Assembly: GCF_016734765.1 (NCBI RefSeq)
Contig: NZ_JAERQE010000002.1
Location: 347,723 to 411,722 of the forward strand
Source: Microvirga soli
Lineage (GTDB): Bacteria > Pseudomonadota > Alphaproteobacteria > Rhizobiales > Beijerinckiaceae
DNA: 64,000 bases
Direction: 5' to 3'
In this document: piece after piece, positions 60,485-64,000 of the stretch
How the letters are laid out: each line of letters starts with the position of its first letter
Position numbering within the stretch: position 1 is the first letter of the stretch
Position numbers and translations under genes: made by a program
Notes under the pieces: model-generated
Databases searched by the model: none
The model's input: only the letters and a program-made list of their open reading frames with translations
Told to the model about the DNA's origin: nothing

Positions 60485-61387
60485 TCAGCGGATGTTGATG
60501 ACCAGCGGCAGGTTGAACGTGCGTTGGGGGACAGAAGCTGGTGCCGGCGGCACAGATGATCCAGGGCTTGCTGCTGCAAGGGCCGCCTGATCGGCCGCAG
60601 GGTGCCCGGAACTGCGTACAAGAGACGAGCTGGTTATGCGGCCAGATGAGTCTATCGTGAAAATAACATTTACAGACCCGTTAAAACCTTGACTGCGTAG
60701 AGCGTTCGGAATGCGCATGCGGCTGCGCAGCGTCGCTCTCAAATTCGCAAGATAGCGGGCGCTCTCGGCGGGATCGGCTGAGGCCGCGGCTCCTCCTATG
60801 TTCTCGCGCGAGGCCGAGGCTTGCCCCTGGCGCGCTTCAGAGGGGGGCTGCTGCGGCTGGGCGACGGTCCGGCGTGGAGGAGGCTTGCGCTCCACTGGTT
60901 TTGGAATCGGCTTCTTCTCAGGCTTAGGGATCGGCTTCTCTTCGAGAGGCTTGGCAATGATTGTCTCGGGTGGCGGAAGAGCAATGGTAGGCTCCGTCTC
61001 CGCTTCGACGGGAGCGGCTTCTGCCGCTTCCAGCGGCTCAGGAAGTGCAGTCACCTCCTCCGGCTGCTCCGCCGTTGCTTCTTCGGGCGGCAGAGGTTCA
61101 AGGGTTTCCGGCTCCAGAGGCACTTCTTCCGGCTCGACCAGAGGAGCGTCCACCGCCGAGATTTCTGCCGGCGCCACGGATACTGCCTCCTCCAGGGCAG
61201 GAGCAAGGTCAATGGTGATCTCCTGCTCGCCGGGAGGATTATCCGGTTCGGTGGACTGCCAAAGCGTCAGCCCGCCCAGAACTGCTCCGTGCAGGGCTAG
61301 GGCCGTGACGAAGGCAATCCCGAGCCGGCTCGGCTCCGGTGTCGATCTGATGCTTTGAGCGGACATCGCGCGTGCTGCAAGTCTCAC
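60485..61387 (-). CDS. tonB: Energy transducer TonB
   Basis: TonB spans the periplasm and passes proton-motive energy to outer-membrane receptors. The 300-residue protein has an N-terminal membrane helix (LGIAFVTALALHGAVLGGLTLW), a long Pro/Glu-rich region, and a Lys-Pro segment (PIPKPEKKPIPKPVERKPPPRR is about 60870-60935). The C-terminal domain has YLANLRATLRSRMRIPNALRSQGFNGSVNVIFTIDSSGRI. The GTG at 61387 overlaps the exbD stop; an ATG at 61366 is an alternative start. No TonB-dependent receptor gene is in the window. Confidence 0.93.
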   Translation of the reverse strand: MRLAARAMSAQSIRSTPEPSRLGIAFVTALALHGAVLGGLTLWQSTEPDNPPGEQEITIDLAPALEEAVSVAPAEISAVDAPLVEPEEVPLEPETLEPLPPEEATAEQPEEVTALPEPLEAAEAAPVEAETEPTIALPPPETIIAKPLEEKPIPKPEKKPIPKPVERKPPPRRTVAQPQQPPSEARQGQASASRENIGGAAASADPAESARYLANLRATLRSRMRIPNALRSQGFNGSVNVIFTIDSSGRITSSSLVRSSGHPAADQAALAAASPGSSVPPAPASVPQRTFNLPLVINIR

Positions 61388-61830
61388 TGAGCCGGGGAGG
61401 CGCTCGGCGCCTGCGCAATCAGGGACACCTTGCTGAATCCGGCAGCGCTGACCTGCCCCATGATCTCGACGATGCGCCCATAGGGAACCGCTCTGTCTCC
61501 ACGAACCAGCACAACTTGCGCTGGATCCGGCGCGGCCAGTTCCTTGAGACGTGGCATCATCATGTCCGGCGTGAGCGGATCCTTGTCGAGAAAGGGTTGC
61601 CCCTGCGCGTCGATGCTGATGACAACTGGCTGCTTCGGTTGCGACACCTTCGCGGCTGCCGTCTTCGGAAGGTTCACCGGAACGCCAACGGTCATGAGAG
61701 GTGCCGCCACCATGAAGATGATGAGCAGCACGAGCATCACGTCGACCAGCGGTGTGACATTGATCTCGGACAGAGGCGCAACACCGAACTCATCATCCGG
61801 TTCGCCTGTGCGGAGCGGTCCCATGCCCAT
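61384..61830 (-). CDS. exbD: Biopolymer transport protein ExbD
   Basis: ExbD pairs with ExbB to harvest the proton gradient for TonB. The 148-residue product has the family start INVTPLVDVMLVLLIIFMVAAPLMTVGVPVNLP, whose Asp in PLVDVML is the proton-binding residue. The periplasmic domain reads VVISIDAQGQPFLD and VVLVRGDRAVPYGRIVEIM. It overlaps exbB by one base (TAATG) and tonB by GTGA. Confidence 0.94.
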   Translation of the reverse strand: MGMGPLRTGEPDDEFGVAPLSEINVTPLVDVMLVLLIIFMVAAPLMTVGVPVNLPKTAAAKVSQPKQPVVISIDAQGQPFLDKDPLTPDMMMPRLKELAAPDPAQVVLVRGDRAVPYGRIVEIMGQVSAAGFSKVSLIAQAPSASPAQ

Positions 61831-62516
61831 TATTCGGCGGCCTCTGCGCGCAGATGAGGCTTGCGATCGCGCGCGAGCCGGTCGCCGAGGGCTGTGATGC
61901 CTGCCGCGAAGGATTGCTGCAAGCGCCCAAGATCGGTTGTGAGCTTATTGTAGGCGATCACGGCCGGGATAGCGGCGACGAGGCCGATGGCTGTTGCAAA
62001 CAATGCCTCGGCAATGCCGGGAGCCACCACCGAGAGACTGGTGTCCTGGCTCGCAGCGATAGCGGAAAACGAGTTCATGATGCCCCAGACCGTACCGAAA
62101 AGGCCGATGAACGGCGCTGCCGACCCCGTAGTGGCCAGGAAGGGTAGCCCCACCTGGAGCTGGCGCATGTCGGCGGAGAGCGCAGCCCGCATGGCTCGCT
62201 CGATCCGCTCGCGCCGCTCGGCGCGGCTCTCCGACGGGTCCTGATCACGCCACGCCTCCTGACCGGCGGCAACGATCCGTCCCGTCGTCCCGGCAGATTG
62301 CGGATGAAGTTTCTCGGCCGAGCGGGCTGATCTTTCAAAGGTGCGCGCCTGGTTACGAACATTCCTGAAACGCAGGAGCTTCTCGACGACGATCGTCCAG
62401 CACCCGAGCGATGCCAGTACGAGCAGGATCATCACCCCTTTCACAATCGGATCGGCCTGCAGGAACAAGCCTATGAAGGAGAGATCGTGCGGGGCGGCGG
62501 GTACGATGTCGTTCAT
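61830..62516 (-). CDS. exbB: Biopolymer transport protein ExbB
   Basis: ExbB is the three-helix channel subunit of the TonB motor. The 228-residue protein has helices at about residues 25-47, 130-155 and 165-190. The family segment FLATTGSAAPFIGLFGTVWGIMNSF is followed by APGIAEALFATAIGLVAAIPAVIAYN. Order exbB-exbD-tonB, not tolQR next to tolA-tolB-pal, argues for the TonB system. It starts 10 bases after the exported-protein gene. Confidence 0.92.
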   Translation of the reverse strand: MNDIVPAAPHDLSFIGLFLQADPIVKGVMILLVLASLGCWTIVVEKLLRFRNVRNQARTFERSARSAEKLHPQSAGTTGRIVAAGQEAWRDQDPSESRAERRERIERAMRAALSADMRQLQVGLPFLATTGSAAPFIGLFGTVWGIMNSFSAIAASQDTSLSVVAPGIAEALFATAIGLVAAIPAVIAYNKLTTDLGRLQQSFAAGITALGDRLARDRKPHLRAEAAE

Positions 62517-62526
62517 TGCAGCGCTC

Positions 62527-62991
62527 TCATTTCGTAAATGAAACGGTGTCGATCTTGGAGGAGGTCTCGAGTGCGGACAGGCACTCCTCCCGCGAATTCG
62601 CCGCGCCCTCGCATGTCATGACATCATTGAGGAGAACGCGACTGACCCGGGAGCAGCTCAGGCCTGGAAAATCGAAGAGCTTGATCAGTGTCTTGCGGCC
62701 GGGCACGGGGCCAACTTCGACGGCCAGCCTCTTGGCTGCGACACCTTCCGTATCGAGTGCAAAAAGATCGAGCTTCAGCGAGCGCCAGCCCTCGCCTTTC
62801 TGGTTATCGATCAAGAAATAAGTTCGGCAGTTCTCACCCGCAGGCTCGATCTTGTTCAGCTCGATCCGCAGCGATGGCGGCGAAGCACGCTCCTGTGCCA
62901 GAGCCGCTCCGCTGAAGGGGAGAAGCAGGGCAAGGCATGCCCATACACTGCCTGCCGAATATCCAGGCTCGTTCCACGTGCTTGTCCTCAT
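62527..62991 (-). CDS. Exported protein at the head of the exbB-exbD-tonB operon
   Basis: The 154-residue protein has a signal peptide (VWACLALLLPFSGAALA, cut before QERASPP). A compact periplasmic domain follows with four cysteines (ENCRTYF, GLSCSRV, MTCEGAANSREEC) that could form disulfides. RIELNKIEPAGENCRTYFLIDNQKGEGWRSLKLDLFALDTEG (about 62740-62865) is a beta-rich core. Similar proteins accompany exbB in some rhizobia. I know no function. It begins the operon, so it may be produced under the same control as TonB. Confidence 0.72.
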   Translation of the reverse strand: MRTSTWNEPGYSAGSVWACLALLLPFSGAALAQERASPPSLRIELNKIEPAGENCRTYFLIDNQKGEGWRSLKLDLFALDTEGVAAKRLAVEVGPVPGRKTLIKLFDFPGLSCSRVSRVLLNDVMTCEGAANSREECLSALETSSKIDTVSFTK

Positions 62992-63385
62992 GAACTCTTC
63001 CCTCTCGTTCGTATGGACGAGTGCGCAGCCTCACGGACGCGAGATTTAAGCGCTGGCGCCTCTCTGGTCTCCGGTCCGGCTCGATGTCCGAAGTCAGCGA
63101 GAATTTCTCGTGAGGCGATCAGACGAGATATCTGGGAGAAGCCATTTAAATCAAGGGCTTACAGAAAGATCAGAGGCGTTCTAAAACAACCCCTACAATG
63201 TTGAAAACGAGGGCGATTTCGCTTCCTTAAAATCCCTTCAAAGTAAATTTTTCTTGCTTTTGGGCATGTGTGGGCTGGCGGATACCTCCCGGACGCGCTT
63301 GGCTGAGCATGCTTCGCGCTTCACAAAAATACCGTTTTGCAAATGGACAAGAAACCTACGGACGCTCAGCACCAAGGAGTTCAGC
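62992..63385. other. 394-base region upstream of the TonB operon
   Basis: No gene is convincing here. It contains a perfect 13-base palindrome CGAGAATTTCTCG (63098-63110), 107 bases upstream of the exported-protein start, a candidate operator. An AT-rich stretch (63141-63265) follows, with TTCTAAAA (63178-63185), which resembles half of an Irr/iron-control box but lacks the other half. AAGGAG at 63374-63379 belongs to the next small gene. Confidence 0.4.
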
Positions 63386-63487
63386 GTGGGTTTCAAAGGT
63401 CACGACAAGCCCTTTCCTGCTTGGTATCCCTATGCCTTGGTTGGCGGGATCGCGGCCCTCGCAACAGCACTTTATGTGATCGGCTGA
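63386..63487 (+). CDS. 33-residue membrane peptide (GTG start)
   Basis: AAGGAG lies six bases before a GTG that opens a 33-codon frame. The frame encodes a short charged N-terminus (GFKGHDKPFPAWYPY) and one C-terminal membrane helix (ALVGGIAALATALYVIG). The frame is open to 63254 but that part has no good start. The composition is typical of real small inner-membrane proteins. I recognise no family. Confidence 0.5.
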   Translation: MGFKGHDKPFPAWYPYALVGGIAALATALYVIG

Positions 63488-63561
63488 TGCAGGCGAGGTG
63501 GGTCGAACGGCCTATGGCAGATGATTTGCCTAGAGCTGTCGGGCCTAAAGCGCTTTTGGTC

Positions 63562-64000
63562 TCAGTGTAGGGCATAGCCGGCATGCCTGATCCAGCCTTT
63601 GGCATCTTTTGCCGTGATGGTGTCGAGGGCTGGTTTGAGTTCTGCTTCCAGGGCTTCGAGAGTGCGCGGGGCTTTGGCCTTGAGCGGCTCCTTCATCTTG
63701 GCCCAGGCCTGCTCGATCGGATTGAACTCGGGCGAGTAGCGGGGCAGGTACAGCAGTCCGATCCCGGCCTGAGCGAGCAGGTCCCGCACTTCGGTGGCGT
63801 GATGCGGGCGCAGGTTATCCATCACCAGAATGGCATCAGGCTTCACCTGCTGGAGCTTGGGCACCAGCACCTGCTCGAGATAGGCCAGCAGCACGGAGGT
63901 CGAGGTGGACGCCTCGATGCTCACGTGGCCACCAGGCCCTCACAGGCGAGCGCGCCTATCACCGTCAGCCGCTGCCAGGAGCCGAGGGGAATGGACCCAT
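63562..64000 (-). pseudogene. IS630-family transposase, frameshifted and cut by window edge
   Basis: The 3' part (63562-63924) encodes the DDE core of an IS630-type transposase: the second Asp in VMDNLRPHH and the Glu in PRYSPEFNPIEQAW. The 5' part (63921-64000 and beyond) continues in another frame (GSIPLGSWQRLTVIGALACEGLVAT) and stops at a TGA at 63921-63923. Reading with a -1 shift at ACG-TGA joins the two without a gap. No slippery heptamer is seen, so a one-base deletion is more likely than programmed frameshifting. The left end of the element lies between 63487 and 63562 but was not resolved. Confidence 0.8.

Noticed and set aside
63178..63185. Irr/iron-control box upstream of the TonB operon
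   Set aside because: Only one half, TTCTAAAA, is present; the opposite half reads ATCAGAG and does not match.

Overview
The window is GC-rich chromosomal DNA from an alphaproteobacterium of the order Hyphomicrobiales (Rhizobiales). The evidence is a rhizobial-type flagellar locus (motB-motC-fliK, flaF-flbT, a rhizobial MotA, FliC with DUF1217 and BTLCP neighbours), a TTAA-N7-TTAAC CtrA-type box upstream of flagellin, and single-domain receiver proteins typical of this order. A Methylobacteriaceae member such as Microvirga would fit, but the genus is a guess.

Region 1 (1-33 kb) is a motility island. motB-motC-fliK-lytic transglycosylase read rightward. A tightly coupled leftward operon, motA-fliM-(small membrane protein)-fliN-fliG-flhB-(unknown)-(Inh-type lipoprotein), faces it. 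From 10.55 kb a long rightward series runs flgF-fliI-flgE-flgK-flgL-flaF-flbT-flgD-fliQ-flhA-fliR-(fliJ-like)-(flgJ N-terminal/cheL)-(flgN-like)-(unknown)-cheY-cheB-cheR-fliC. A DUF1217 protein, a transglutaminase-like cysteine peptidase, several unknown proteins and a methyl-accepting chemotaxis protein follow. The MS ring, the rod/L/P-ring genes, fliP and cheA/cheW are absent and must lie elsewhere.

Region 2 (33-41 kb) has four stand-alone response-regulator receivers, one of them lacking the phospho-accepting Asp, then an ABC-F ATPase, and a giant fused indolepyruvate ferredoxin oxidoreductase divergent from an Lrp/AsnC regulator.

Region 3 (41-57.5 kb) is a phenylacetate catabolic locus. 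It holds a thioesterase, paaZ, the PaaX repressor, paaABCDE plus an extra ferritin-like gene, and a convergent paaG-paaI-paaK-paaR operon. A complete branched-chain-amino-acid-type ABC transporter, livJHMGF, is divergent from paaG. Matching palindromes sit inside the presumed promoters of paaZ and of paaG/livJ; they are good candidates for the operator of the TetR-type PaaR. Together these genes would activate phenylacetate to its CoA ester, epoxidise it, isomerise it and open the ring. paaF, paaH and paaJ are not in the window.

Region 4 (57.5-64 kb) contains a leftward operon of an MBL-fold protein with an altered metal site, an FAD aromatic hydroxylase and a DUF2783 protein; a leftward exported protein-exbB-exbD-tonB set; a 33-residue membrane peptide; and a frameshifted IS630-family transposase running off the right edge. 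I saw no rRNA, tRNA or CRISPR array.
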